DNA from: Boswellia sacra
Taxonomy: Eukaryota > Streptophyta > Magnoliopsida > Sapindales > Burseraceae
Length of the DNA: 64,000 nucleotides
NCBI GenBank assembly: GCA_013180625.2
Contig: SNVD02013305.1
Coordinates: forward strand, 434,001 to 498,000
Direction: 5' to 3'
The translations under genes were made by a program, and so were the position numbers. Shown one piece after another: positions 13,041 through 26,200 of the stretch (positions are counted from its first letter, which is position 1; each line of letters opens with the position of its first letter). The notes below the pieces were generated by a model. The model was given only the letters and a program-made list of their open reading frames with translations, ran no database searches and was not told the origin of the DNA.

Positions 13041-13533
13041 CTCAAGAACTTATCGAATGGCTAATTCCAAAGAATTGGCAAATGAACAGAAGGCTCTGTT
13101 CTTTTTTGTTTTCTAAACGATGTTTTTCATTTTCGGAGTACAAAATTCGTGCAAAACGTGTTCTTTTCTGTTTTTGTAATATGTTTTCACAAAACATTCT
13201 TTTTAACATTTTCGGAGTTCAAATTCATCCCTCCCTAACTCTTCTCTTTTTGTTTCCGTCTTTTATTTTCTTCTTCTCTCTCCATTTCCAAGTTCAAAAC
13301 CCGTTCCTTCATACTTTGCAGGTACTGTTCACTCAGATATCCTCATTCACTCAACTATAATCCGAACTCCCGTTTTCATTTCATCACACCCATGTTTCAA
13401 TGAAGCATCCCCACCCATCCATTCCTGGAAACCTTCAACCTTCACTGGCGTATTTGCTAGAAATTTTCTGAAAATTAACAATCATTGGGAGAAAATCTGG
13501 TATCGCAGTGGACGAAGACGAAGAAGATGAGAT

Positions 13534-13802
13534 TTGTCGAGTGTCATCGAGTGTCGAGGGGTTGTGTCGGATCGAATCTCGACATGTCGGACAGTAGTGT
13601 CGGGTGACTAAAGGTTGTGTCGAGTGTAGGATCGAGCGTCGTGTTAGTGCGTCGAGTGGAGTGTCAACGTAACGAGTGTCGGATGTAAATTTCGTCGAGT
13701 TCGTGTGTCGAGTATTGGTGTCAGGTTAGTCGAGTGTATGTCGTCGTGCGTCGCGTGTCGAGTGGTTACATAGTGTCGAGTGTCGAGTTACGTCGAGCGT
13801 TT
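13534..13802. repeat. GTCGAGTGTCG-type motif array, forward orientation
   Basis: About 270 bp are filled with variants of GTCGAGTGTCG (for example GTGTCGAGTGTCGAG and CGAGTGTCGG) at irregular spacing. It is far richer in CpG than its surroundings. The mirror-image array at 14460-14860 carries the reverse complement, CGACACTCGAC. The two probably belong to one mobile element or a repeat-expanded terminal structure. Confidence 0.7.
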
Positions 13803-14459
13803 GGGCAGAAAATTGGGTTTTGTCATTGTATAAAATGTTCATGTATGAACGTTCAGTTTCATGCTTCGTCAATGTATGTAACATTAATGTTTTAAACACG
13901 AGTTTTTGTGCTTTTTCATTAAACTAAATATTCATGTATGAGATTCTCATTTATGTGCTTTGTCCAGGTATAATACATTCATATCTCTTTATGAACAATG
14001 TATTAGACCTGAATTTATGTGGTTCGTCATTGTATAAACCATACGTGTGTTGTGCATAAATTCTCATTCATGTATGAGTGCAATGGGACGAGGTACATGT
14101 ATGTAGTAATACAACCGCAAAATATGTATTTACAAGTTTTCTTACCACTAAACATGAAAAACATATGGAATTATACAAAAAATGTCACTATACAATAATG
14201 TATAAAAAATCCACAAACTAACTACCCAAAAATATGTGTAACTATACATCATATACGCATGACATGAAATCATGGTTCAGTCGTGTTGGGCTACTGCTCA
14301 ACCTCCGTTGAATCTCAATCTCATTCAGGGTGAAGGACAGTCCAAATTCACTTGCTATTTGCTTCAACCTGCAAATACAAGGCCGTTATAGTTAAATATG
14401 ATGCAAAAAGGCAAAAAACAATGCAAAAAGAAACAACCTGCCAAAACGTTAGACGAAAC
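13803..14459. other. Spacer between the two opposed motif arrays
   Basis: It contains several near-repeats of the type CATGTATGAACGTTCA, ATTCATGTATGAG and GTCATTGTATAAA, so it is itself repetitive. On the - strand near 14290-14370 a short stretch could encode LKQIASEFGLSFTLNEIEI, which might be a captured exon fragment, but it is too short to name. No transposase is recognised. Confidence 0.4.
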
Positions 14460-14860
14460 TCGACAAAATCCGACACTCGACACTCGACACAAGACATACC
14501 CAGTGTCGGATTATGAATCTGACACTTGAGACAAGGCATATCGAGTGTCGGTTACACTCGACACTCGACACAAAACATACCTATTGTCGGATTCATAATC
14601 CGACACTCGACACAATGCATATCGCATAATCCGACACTTGAGACAAGGCATATCGAGTGTCCATTACACTCGACACAAGACACTCGACACAAGATATACC
14701 CATTGTCAGATTCATAATCTGACACTCGACACAAGGCATATCGAGTGTTGGTTTGGAAACTGACACTCGATGTCTTCAAAAATAAACTGATATCGAGTGT
14801 TTATCCGACATGTGTCGTGTTGAGTGTCGAGATGTGTCGAGATAAAACCGACACTCTCCA
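14460..14860. repeat. CGACACTCGAC-type motif array, reverse orientation
   Basis: Higher-order units of roughly 60-75 bp are seen, with the order CGACACTCGACACAA, GACATACC, TGTCGGATT, CATAATCCGACACT, AAGGCATATCGAGTGTC. Units repeat about four to five times with small changes. Each unit contains both orientations of the motif and so could form local hairpins. Apparent Cys-rich frames here (CVEC, CRVS repeats) are by-products of the repeat. Confidence 0.7.
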
Positions 14861-15840
14861 TCATCTACCTTGCGACGAAACCCGTTGGTTTTCATAGTTT
14901 TCATATACATCAAACCACAAAATTCACATAATAACACTAGATTTATCCCCTAAAAACGCAGAATAAGTTCACAAATCCGACGGAAACTCAAATCCCTAAT
15001 TAAGATTTCCTAAAAACTGAATCAAATCTAACGAAAGAGAAAACAACTAAATAAATCACAAAAACGGATGAATAAACGTATCTCAGTGTCGATTCTTGCT
15101 TCTCTCTGCGTCGTCTTGCTTCTGTCCTCAAAGGAGGCTCGTGTCGGTTTATGTTTCTAGCGGTGTTGAGGTGTTTCGGATATATTTGTTTGAAGAGGGA
15201 AATAGGGCTTTGGAAATAATTCGAAAGGTTAAGGGTATTTTAGTCTTTTTATCATGAAAGTGTCTATGGCATGAAAATTTTTGAGGATGTGTTCAAATTT
15301 TATTAGGGGCCTCTAATTGTGTTTATTTTTTCAAATTTTCTTTTTTTTTTTTTAAATCTTAACTAAACATATTTATAGTAAGCATTATAAAGTGAAGTGA
15401 AAAAGAGAAGAAAATACTTGGGTGAAAATATTGTAGAAAGCAAAAGGTGATATTGTTTGTATAATTAAGCATTTGTTATTTGTTAACAATATGTATAATG
15501 GAAGCATGCATTTAGTTTAAAATATTATTTGTTAATAATCCTTTTATTTATACAATTTGTAAGAACAGGTGTTTTGGATTCATTTTTAAACGCATTTTAT
15601 ATTTTTGTTTCCAAAATTTGATGTCAATGATTCATTTTCAAGCACATATCTTGTTTTTGTTTTCAAAATTTCAGCTCAAGAATTTATTTCCAAACACATA
15701 TTCTTAAAATCATTTTCAAATTTATATTTTACAAATTCATTTCTAAATGCATGTCCTTTACTTAAAATATATTTTCTAAATCATAAAAATTTATTTTTAA
15801 ATTATTTTAAAAATAAAAACACATGAAACAAAAAAGATCG
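14861..15840. other. Spacer downstream of the motif island
   Basis: No gene is supported. A segment at 15095-15190 is moderately GC-rich (CTTCTCTCTGCGTCGTCTTG) and is followed by AT-rich DNA. From 15560 to 15800 there are repeated phrases such as CATTTTCAAGCACATAT and CATTTCTAAATGCATGT, probably an old dispersed repeat. Confidence 0.4.
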
Positions 15841-17710
15841 GTAAGCTTATGCGGTGTAGAAGTCAGTGGATAAATCCTCCACGTCCATTCTAAGATCAAA
15901 CCCACCAACTTCGGATTCGTGCCACGTGTCGACAAAGTATGAAATCAACTTTAAATTGCTTCTTAATAATAATAATAATAAAATTTGTTTGTTGACGTCT
16001 TCTTCGAGACCGAATGGAAGTAGAATAATCCATCGTGGGGCCCACCACTCCCGTCGGACCCACCACAAACATCACACCACACCGCAATCTCTCTCATCTA
16101 TCGATTATCCCTCTAACCGAACTTAACGCCGTTAGCAATCTCAGCTCTACACCTTCCACGTTACCCCACCGTCAGCGTTATCTCCAACGGAGATTCCCTC
16201 TCACGCAGTCAGTCACCGTTTTAATAGCGCCACAGCGCCGGGGCCACCTGCGGCCCTCTCTTTCCATTTCAAAAAATTTTAAAAATCCACCACCCAAAAA
16301 ACAAAAATTGTAATGCTGATAATACTCACCAAAAAGCCACCAATAGTAACCTCTCCTTTTGCCACGTAGGATCACTCGTCTTTTACCCATCCCACGTGGC
16401 CACATTCCTACAAAAAAAGAAAAAAATAAAAATAACATATGGCTAGAAACGTTTGAAACATCTGAAAAAAGTGCGTGACATGCTTATCGGGATAACTGCT
16501 TCGATGTGAAATTTCAAATGACGAAAATGCCCTGGGTGAACTGCTTTTAAGACACGAGAAGAGCCTCTTAGATCTGAGGATCTCTTCTCCGCCATTTGAT
16601 GAGAAAATTATAAGTAAAATAATGTTGTGTAGATCTGTTTGCCACGTGACGATTTATAACTGCCTTGTTTCGATCAGTTCGGTTTTGTACCGTAACTTCC
16701 TCGTCCTAAATTTTACACGTGCTGTAAACTACGTCTAATGTACGATTACCATTTTAATCGACTGCTCTACTTTTTAAAGAAATTTTCTTGGTCATTTTTT
16801 AAAAATTTTTTGGTCATATATGGTGTTCTTTACAAGTGTCGTCCAATGAAATTGATATATGATATGTGTACGTAAACTTATCTAATTTTGACCAAATACA
16901 TTTGTACTTGTCAACGATGTAATGCATGTAAGCATGCAACTCAAACCCAAAAACGTATGGATAGGTACAAAATTTCGCCTTTCATTTATGGGTCAAAACA
17001 TAAAATTTGTGGTTGTTAATTACCATTTATAACATCATTTAATAATTAACTATTTTATACTACCAATTTTTTTATTTTATGTTGTCATACAATAAGAGTA
17101 AATAGTAAATAATAACAAAATATTTAAATTATGTTATTATAATTGTATTACTCAATTATAAATTGACATAACATTATTAATCTATTGATATATTATCAAT
17201 TTTTATTAAATAAATAAATTTTATATAATTATAATTTATATCGTGATAGTTTCTATACAAGAATTTGTATAAAATATTTATAAAATTTATACTATTTAAA
17301 TATAATTTTGGTCTTTAAAATATATTGTAATTTTGTGTTTCTTTTAATATTATCTTAAATCAATGGAAAAGTGGAAAAATTGAATATTTGATTACATTAT
17401 TGCATGGTATCTTATTCTAAGATGGAGAATAATTTGGTGTGCAATCTCAAAAAAATTATATTTAACCTAATCTTATAATTACGTGATAACTATTTATTAA
17501 CAGAATGTTAACGAGATTATTTATTAAAAAAAACGAGATTTATACAAATAAAAATTTAATTTTAATTGGACATCCCTAGATCCTACCAAAAACCATGGTG
17601 GAAAAAAAAATAAATACAAAAATTCGGTATCTTCGTGACCCAACGTTTTTATCGATCGTGTAAACAACACACGGCCACAGGATCCACTGCGAATTCCACG
17701 TGGCATAATC
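15841..17710 (+). promoter_or_regulatory. G-box-rich region upstream of the TRP1-like gene
   Basis: Five perfect CACGTG palindromes lie at 15923, 16393, 16643, 16716 and 17697. Three have a CC or GCC prefix typical of ABRE/G-box elements bound by bZIP and bHLH factors. Between 15990 and 16400 the sequence is unusually C-rich for this window. It may be a distal promoter of the TRP1-like gene or of an unseen transcript. The four overlapping frames here (15847-16438, both strands) lack domains. From 16740 to 17530 it is AT-rich and featureless. Confidence 0.35.
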
Positions 17711-19495
17711 AGAGGGCGACCGAAGCAATGGTGGGTCACCAAATTAGGAAGAACCGGTCTTTAGGTGGTTTGAGCTACTGGCTACAGCCAGTGGAACAAT
17801 GGGGTTTACCGATAGGTCCGGTGGCGAGGGGTCAATGGTATAAGAGCTGGGGTTTAAGCAAAAGTTTTGGATGGTTTTCAGAGGGTTTTGGCGATCAGAA
17901 AGAGAGAGGATTGAAGAAGGTAAAAATAAATGGGTGGAGTTTGAAAAAAAACCAATCTTTGGCTTGTTGTTTGTTTCTCGGGAAAGTATGGGATAGAGAA
18001 TGAGGGACAGTTTGGTGTGATTTTGGAAAGGAAAGGAAGAAAATTTTCATTTTTTTATTCCGCTGTTACAATTATCCATCCGATCTTCGCATTTCTGCCA
18101 ATTTTGCTTTCTTGTGAGAAAAACTTGGAGTTTCGAACAATAAATTACAGTCAAGAGGTGAGAATACGTGATTGTTGTGTGTTTTGGTTCCTGAATTTTG
18201 TCAAAGTTTGGATTTTTATCAAAAACGAATTTCTTTTATGGTGAAAAGCGTGTTTGGGCGGCGAGAAATCGGGAAATTTTCGATTTTGAAGGAAAATTCA
18301 GCTGGAAAACTGTCGTGTGATTCGAAGTTTTTGAAATTTTTGTTCTGAACAATTCAGGTGACGAAATGGGTCTGCTTCATTTAGGCCTTGGTTTTACTGG
18401 TTTTGAAAATTTGGTTTATTTTTTGAGTTGTGTTGATTCGGAAATTTATACTGCAATTCAAGTTTTCATGGGTTCGATCTGGGTATTGGTGGGTAATTTA
18501 AATTTTTCACAAAAATTCAGTTTGAAAAAATCTGACCTTTCTTCATCACTGATCAAGTCCTGTTTTCAACCTTTTTTGTTTGAGTTTTTCGAGATCGAAC
18601 TTCGTTGAGGTTCTAATCTAAAATTCTCTGGCTTAGATCATCCCTTTCAGGGTTTTGTGGTGGTTTAAGTTAATTTTCTTTTATTTTTATATCATCAAAG
18701 GTTCAGTTTTTGTGGCTGTTTCTTTTTAAAATTTTTTTTATCTTTTTATGGTTTTAATTTTTATGCACCTGACTAGGTGAGGCAGATGTCTGAAAATTAT
18801 GCCATTTTGCAAAGTTGTGCATAATTTAACTCAATTTTGCTTTCTCGGTTTGTCTGATTGTTGATTGACTTTGGTTTGATATGATTCTTCCTTTTAAGGT
18901 CAGATCATGTGGATCTGATGCAACTTACATAATTGGGGTCTTGAGTGGAATTTTTAACTGTAAAAGTTACATATTTCGAACTCTATTTGGGCCAATTTGT
19001 GTTTGTAGTGTTGATTAGCATGGAATTAGGTCTCTAGTTTGATGTGATTGGGCATCAATTCTGGTTGAATTTTAAAAAACCATCCATCCATGGCGATTAT
19101 ATCCTGGCGAAAGCAAGTATTTTAGTTGCTTTATGGTTGATCCTTTTGTTATTTGTTAAGTATTTGGTAGACTGAGGTTTTGGTCTTGTATGGTTCCGGT
19201 ATGTGGGTTTCATTTTCCCGTTTGGAATTCTGCTTCTTCTCTTGTTGGTTTTCTTCATTTTATTAGTTATTATAATTTATTTGGCACTGCCTTTCCCAAA
19301 CATGTTATCTGGAAATTTTTGTTGTTAGCGTGAAATATGCTTTTAGTATAAGTTATGAATTCATTGCTTACTTTTTTGTTCTCAGGTTATTTTTTGTGGG
19401 TTTTGTTAGCTTCAGAGACTTGCATGTGCCCGGGTTATTGAGAAATGGATTGAGAATGCTATTTGATACGTTGTTCTTGGTGTGATCTCTGAGAT
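17711..19495 (+). promoter_or_regulatory. Probable 5' leader and leader intron(s) of the TRP1-like gene
   Basis: The T/G-rich composition resembles plant 5' UTR introns. A donor-like AAGAG|GTGAGAA occurs at 18158 and acceptors at 18357-18358 (ATTCAG|GTGAC) and 19384-19385 (TTCTCAG|GTTAT). A spliced leader ending in an exon from about 19386 is plausible. No frame here shows a domain. Transcript evidence is needed to place the exons. Confidence 0.35.
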
Positions 19496-22400
19496 ATGGT
19501 GTTGCAGAAGAGGTTAGATTACGGATTTAATGGCTTTCAGGTGCCTTATACACCTAAAGCTACCAGATCAGCTAGGGTAATATATTCGGCATACTTGTGT
19601 GGCCTATTTATATGTGTACTTTTGTTGATATTGATCTTTGATGATCGTTCTTGTGTTTGTTCATTTAGAGGAGGAGTTCATTCAAGAAGAAAACTGAAGA
19701 CAATCAAATGTGTGCATTTGACTTATTGGCCACCGTAGCTGGAAAGTTATTGCTTGATAAACAAACTTCTCCTCTATCAAGTAATACATTAACCGAAGGA
19801 GAACAGTCTGCGGTTGGAAAAGATACTGAAAGAAAGGAAATGCAGGATGAAAATAAACAATTGAAAGTAGAGACTTGTGATCAAGGAAGCTGGGGTAGGG
19901 GATTCTTTGTCTCTGAGCTTGTCTCACAGGCTCAAGAACAGAAATGTAGTCTTAAGGAGTCTTCATGTCATCAGGAAGATGCTCATTTTGGATTTGCTTC
20001 TGTAACGACAACTTCTGATTGCTCTGAGGGGTTTGGTGGTCAGAAGTTGGTGAATGGCAAAACCAAGAATGAAATGGGAACCGTAGCTAGCAAAGTAGAG
20101 GTACACCCTTCTGGGTACAGGGAGTATGGTGATTGTAAAATAGAACCTGAAACTAAAAGATATATAAAAGATGAGTCTGATAAGACTGTGAAGGTGCAAT
20201 TTGGTACTAGGGATGATGGTTGTAGTTTAGAGGATCCGGTGGTTTGGGATGGGAAACCTCCTGCTGTAGTTAGTTCAGATAGTAGTGCCAAGGCACCTTT
20301 GTGCGGGGACCATAGTCCTCATAGTTCTTTGCCCGTAAGTCGGGATTATGTAAATGTAGTTAGTAGAGATGATGACGAAAATTCCTCTGGGTGTACTCAC
20401 CCTAATACCACAAAAAAGTCCTTTAGGCCAGCGCCACGTATTGGGGACAGAAGAATAAGGAAAATATTGGCTTCTAGACATTGGAAAGTAGGTCCAAAAT
20501 TGAAGGATGTAACACTTTCTAATTCTGGTAATTGTTTGCTTTAAATATTAAGTGGCTGCTTTATTCTTTTATCTCCACCTATTCTGAGATTGATGGAGCG
20601 CTGTCACACATTTGTTTAATTAGATGGTTTTTTGAACTTATGAATGGATGTTTTGATGCTTTCAGATGGTGATTTGAAGAGTGTTTACCGTAATAGGAAT
20701 AGCTGCTACAAAAGCATAAGATCTGAAAGGATTTATCCTATCAAGAAAAGGAGAATTTTTGACTGTAGCTCAGTAGCAAATTATGGGGGAATTAGTGTGG
20801 AGAATAATTGTGTTTCACCCAAAAGGGGCATCAGAGGAGGTGTTTCTGGTTTGTGTCCAAAGATTCATGAAGGTATTTTCACCTCTATTTCATTCGATGT
20901 CTTTCTTGTATTTAATTGGAATTTGTTGCAATCTGCAGTCTCTTTTAACAACCGTTTATTGTTATGCAGCCACTGGAGCATCATCTTCAGTAGTGGGTCC
21001 ACACACATCTTTCCAATCTAGGGATTCTGACGGTATGGGAGCCTTTTTGACGGAATGACTCATTTGTACTCCTTTGACTTGATTGGTGTCTGACATTCAA
21101 AGAGATTCTTACACGAAGATGTCTTTGCTTTTACTCAGTGAAGCTTAGGATCAAGTCTTTCAGGGTGCCAGAGCTTTTTATTGAATTACCAGAGACTGCA
21201 ACTGTTGGTTCATTGAAGGTACGACGGTTGTCGATTTGGATCATTTTATGCTCTGAAGAAATTGTGTGTGTGTGTGTGTGTGTGTGTGTTTGTTATACAT
21301 CCATGTAATTTGGTATTTATGTTTAGATACATGTTTTTAATTTCCTTTACCATCTATTGCAGCTTGCATCGTCGTTGTTGAGCCCTGTCCATCATTAATC
21401 ATCATTACTTGGTTTCTATTGTGTGTTCTGATGATATTTTTTTGTTTTGTAGAGGAGGGTTATGGAGGCAGTTAATGCCATACTTGGAAGTGGATTACGT
21501 GTCGGTGTCCTTTTTCAGGGGAAGAAGGTTAGAGATGACAACAAAACTCTTCTTCAGACTGGAATTTCTCATGATAATCAATTGGACGGTTTAGGTTTTA
21601 GCCTGGAACCTAACACTTCACAAACTCCCTCATCTTTATGCGCCGGAGGTTCTCACTTTGGGCTTCCTTGCGATGCACCTCAGCCTCTTACCAGGTAATA
21701 GGATGTACACATTTATTCATGAGAATTGTTTCAATCTTTGAGAGGGACTGGTTACATTAAATTTAAGCATGGATTGTCATTTTCATAATTCCCAATTCTG
21801 TAATAATTTTTCAGATTCATTGGTTTTGTAGCATTTTTTTCCGGGTTAACATTCCCTTAATTTTTTGTTCTTTTTATGTTCATGGCCGATGGAGGGGTGA
21901 AATCTAGGTTGACTGTGGTTAAAAAAATTCAGAGTAGTGAAACTGACGCTAAAATATTTCTTTTATTAGGTATCCTCCCACTCCAGGTGATGTTCACCAG
22001 GACATTGGTGATGTGGCCCCTGAGCTGCATGCGGCTAATGTGGGCAACTTCATTGAAAGTGATCATGATTCAGCACCTTCTCCTACTGACATGTCAATTG
22101 ACAAAAGCACAAGGGATTCAAAAGCACTGGTTGCAGTTCCAGCAATGAATATGGAGGCGCTGGCTGTGGTTCCAGTGCACCGGAAATCCAAGCGATCTGA
22201 GATTGTGCAACGCCGAATTCGTCGACCTTTCTCTGTTGCTGAAGTTGAAGCACTCGTTCAAGCAGTTGAGAAACTTGGAACTGGAAGGTATTTTTGATGA
22301 TACATGGTTATAGATACATTTGCTGCTGCGGTATTGCAAAGTGTAAATTTGAGATTGTGATTTTTGAACTGCTGCTGAATTCATTAGAGACGATATGCAC

Positions 22401-23265
22401 ATATGGCGGTGTCTAATGTTTTTATTGTTCTGCAGGTGGCGCGATGTTAAGTTGCGAGCTTTTGATAATGCCAAGCATAGAACTTATGTGGATCTTAAGG
22501 TACGTTGAGAATTTTCCCACTTTGTGTATACGAAATTACTTTGGTTTTGTGCTTCATAAGTTAGCTTAAATTTTTAAAGAAATGTTTGTGACCTCAATGA
22601 GGTTGTTTGGTTGATCTCTGACCGTTGTATTTTAAATCTCTTCTTTGGTTTAAAAATTTCAACGAAGTCGACTTTATGGCTTGGGCCCATCAGAATTGAT
22701 AGTTGAATCTGTTCAGGCTAATAGTTGCTTGTATAACAGGTAAATGATTAGATGGTCTTTATATCTTTTAACTGAACTGTTGGCTGTGCAGCAGCTTTCT
22801 CTGTAATAGATAACAACACTGTCCCACATCCACGAGGAATCTCCTGAATACTCAATTCACTCGACTACTTCTATTCACTTTTACTCTACATTCTTCGCTT
22901 TTCAGATGATGTGTTGCCTACTTTGTCCCTTTCTATTTTAGCTTATTATATATATCTATAGTTCCTCCTAGTGATAGTGGCGGAAAGCTAAAGGGCAATA
23001 TGAGCTGTATCTTGTTGTAATCTACTTGTTAGGTTGATTAAGAAAAGTTCCTTGTCACGTGATTTGGTTCTGGTTTGTGATTTTGTTGGTTCAGGATAAG
23101 TGGAAAACACTGGTGCACACGGCAAGAATATCTCCTCAACAAAGAAGGGGAGAGCCTGTGCCTCAGGAACTCTTGGACAGAGTCTTAACCGCCCATGCTT
23201 ACTGGTCTCAGCAACAAGCAAAACAACAACTCAAGCCGCAGCCTGAGACTTGTCTTCTCCTCTGA
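19496..23265 (+). CDS. TRP1: Telomere repeat-binding protein, TRP1/TRFL type (9 coding exons)
   Basis: Exons are read as 19496-19576, 19669-20527, 20666-20872, 20970-21032, 21139-21218, 21453-21694, 21970-22287, 22436-22499 and 23095-23265. All introns are GT-AG and in phase, giving 694 aa. The N-terminus MVLQKRLDYGFNGFQVPYTP and MCAFDLLATVAGKLL are family signatures. A ubiquitin-like fold spans about residues 402-485 (VKLRIKSFRVPELFIELPE... LFQGKKV). A basic segment (RRIRRPFS, residue 592 on) leads into the single Myb/telobox domain, where VDLKDKWKTLVHTA starts at residue 635 and is split by the last intron (VDLK|DKWK). Family knowledge: such proteins bind duplex TTTAGGG repeats through the Myb domain plus its C-terminal extension, act in the nucleus and affect telomere length. 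Introns are small except the leader region and the last one (about 600 bp). Confidence 0.93.
21267..21289. repeat. (GT)n microsatellite in an intron of the TRP1-like gene
   Basis: About eleven GT dinucleotides lie in the intron following the exon that ends at 21218. It is far enough from the splice sites that an effect on splicing is not obvious. Confidence 0.85.
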
Positions 23266-26200
23266 GAAGAAACAACTCTTACAAATCCGCTGCTGCCACT
23301 GCTTCGACTACGAGACATCGACATTGAAACCATACTCGGATGCGTCTAGGGAAGCATTGTTTAATAACTACATATATTTTTTTCTCTTCATTTCTGTGTA
23401 TTTTGTTATGATTATGTAAAAAGGTTATGAAAAAGGAATAGAAGTACGAAGATATATCTATGTAATACGTTCCCGGCTCTATCGCCTTGTGATTCTTTTC
23501 CTGCATGCATGGAGGGAGGCCTGGCGTCTGTAAATGACTGACGGAATAAGAGCTTGCTAACGGAATTCTTCATTTGTCGACATGAAAATGATCTGATCTT
23601 TGGTGTTGGAATGGTTCTTTCTTTTAAGTGGAAGCAAGGTGTAGAATTGAAGTTGCTTAGTGATTGTAACCAGTATTAGTTGTTATTTACCACTTTGCTT
23701 CAATGTCAATGATTCTTACTATTGCTTTTCCTTAATGGGTGGTTGGAAGATTTGATATCTAACAAGAAGATACCGCCAAATCTAAACTACCATAAACGAT
23801 TATACTAATAACAAAAAGTTCTAGGAATACCCATTTGCCTATCTGTGGTCTTGTTTCATGTTATTCTACCAAACTGAATGTTAAGATGGATAGCTCCAAT
23901 TTTGATGGAATATCTATTGGATCACATGCATCTACCTCTGCAATGGAAGGTTTACCTAAACAATGGTGTTGTGGGACTCTTATTCAACATTCTAATATGA
24001 GTTAGATATCCTAATCCTATGAATCCTATTAAGGAATCACGTGATTGCATCTTGCATGAATTTAGAAAAGAGAAAAGGTTAACATGGAGTTGTGTTATTG
24101 TATTTATTTATGTGGCTCTCTGACAATTAGGTCAGAGGTTGGAATCTAGCCTTGTTATCCAAAAAAATAATTAAGAGAGTTTAGTTTTTAATAGTAAAGG
24201 ATTTCTTTTGGTTATTGTAGGAGTTGGACCACTCTACTCAGTTCAATTACTAAAACCAAAGATGGACATGAGTTCATTTGTTTAGGTTAGAAAATGTAGA
24301 TAAATAGAGGCAATGAAAGCATTGTACCTTCCAACCCACCTTCTTCTTTCATAGATTCATTGAAGGAGGGCTTGTTCAACAACTTATTAGAAATGAACTT
24401 TGAAAACCCACTTTTCTTTTTTAAGAAAAAGAATAAATTCACCAAATCAGTTGAAGGTCACATATTATGGTATGGTGTTGAAATTGATCAAATTTGAGGA
24501 ATTTTCACTAGGAAGTCCAACCTTTTAATTATTTTGAAATTCTTTTGGGTTAATTTTAAAAATAACCAAAATTATAAGAGATTTTTGAAAAATAATCATA
24601 TTTTTTAAAAAAAAATCATGAATAAAAACCAATATAACAATGATTTTAAAGCCTAAAAATTCTATCGGTCTACATGATTTGTTTATGATCATAGCATTTA
24701 AATTTTAAAAAACATGACATGATTATTTTTTGAATTATTCTTATAATTTTGACTATATTTGTTTGAGATTCATAATTCTTTTTCTGTGACCCCACTGATC
24801 CAAATATTTTTAAACAGTGCTGGAGGGCAGATGCCCCTAAAATTTGAATTGAATTGATGATCATAAAAGGTCTTTTACTCTAAAGCTTTCATTACCTAAA
24901 AGTGGAAATGTGATTCTTCACAACTGGGGAAAGAAATTCAAAATTATATCTTGAAATAGAAATTTGTGTGGAAGTGGCAGCGGAGAGAAGGTGGAAACAC
25001 AGAATATTTATAGATTCCTCAGCATATAGTGAGAGAGATGCTACCATTAAAATCATCAATAATTATAGCCCTCTTAGCCAATTGGTTACACTTAATGCAC
25101 TTGATATGTCGCTTTCAACAATATCTCTTTCATCAAAAAGTTCTCTATATCTGCATTATTTGAGCTGAGGAGGAAAAGAAACACAATAGTTTTTATTAGA
25201 AGATAACAGTGGATAAATAAATCAGATTCTTTCTATTGTGGCCACAAATAGATGGATAGTCTCTTTTCACATTCTATATCCTCAATATGATAGTGCATGA
25301 GAGCCCAGAAAATATGATACTTGTTTTCAGCCAATAAAATGAGGATCAAATGAGAGGACAAGAAGCTTTCATTTTCTTTTATTTATGCATTTTAAGAAGC
25401 TAGGGAGTTAAAGATGAGATAAGCCTATCATTTCTCTATATTTATGTTTAGTTTGTTTGTGGTTCATATTTCAAGACAAAAACTGCTTATAGCATTCCTA
25501 GAATAGAGATTGGATGGTAACTGGTAACTAAATATGATGAGAAAATCGTAATTGGCACTCTAATAATAAATAAACAGGGTATCCGAGACTTGAATATTAA
25601 AGTCAAGTTTACATCTATAAGTTTAACCAAAACTTTTAGGTGAAATAATTTGTTAACACGATATTATTGTAAAAACGAACTAATGGTTGCATATTCCAAT
25701 TTCCCAATGTCAATTAAAAAAATGTTATTTTTAGTCTACTTTTAAGATAAAATGTGAGATTTGATTTTTATGCAACTACATATGAGATGGTTGGGGGCTG
25801 ACACTTTGCCAAGATGAGTACTGCAAAATTGTATATCTAATAAAGGAAGAAAGCCTGAAACTTGGAAGCCCATCCTGAGGTTTTGATAGAGTTTGAAACA
25901 ACCTTGTTATCTGAACTCTACTTGTTATTATGAGCCCAAAAAATCATAAGTTGGGCCAATGCTTGGTCAAACTATGGTCCCATTGACAGATCAGATAGCA
26001 CTTAATTCTGTCTTGGCAGCCTTTTTTTTTTTTTTTTTGGTTTCTTCAAGCAAATCCACGCCTTCGATTCCAAATGTAAGTTGAAATGTATTGTAGGGTT
26101 AGCGATCTGCCTTATTGGGATAAGGTATTCTTCGTTACAATGAGACGAGGCTGGGTGGAGTAAAAATTTAATCTCCGCGTTATAATGGATAATGAAAAGT

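Noticed and set aside
14348..14779. Cys-rich frames with repeated CVEC and CRVS
   Set aside because: They are translations of the CGACACTCGAC motif repeat and appear in both orientations; no conserved fold is evident.
15847..16438. Overlapping frames on both strands in the C-rich region
   Set aside because: Four or more frames overlap without domains or splice support; a promoter-like composition explains them better.
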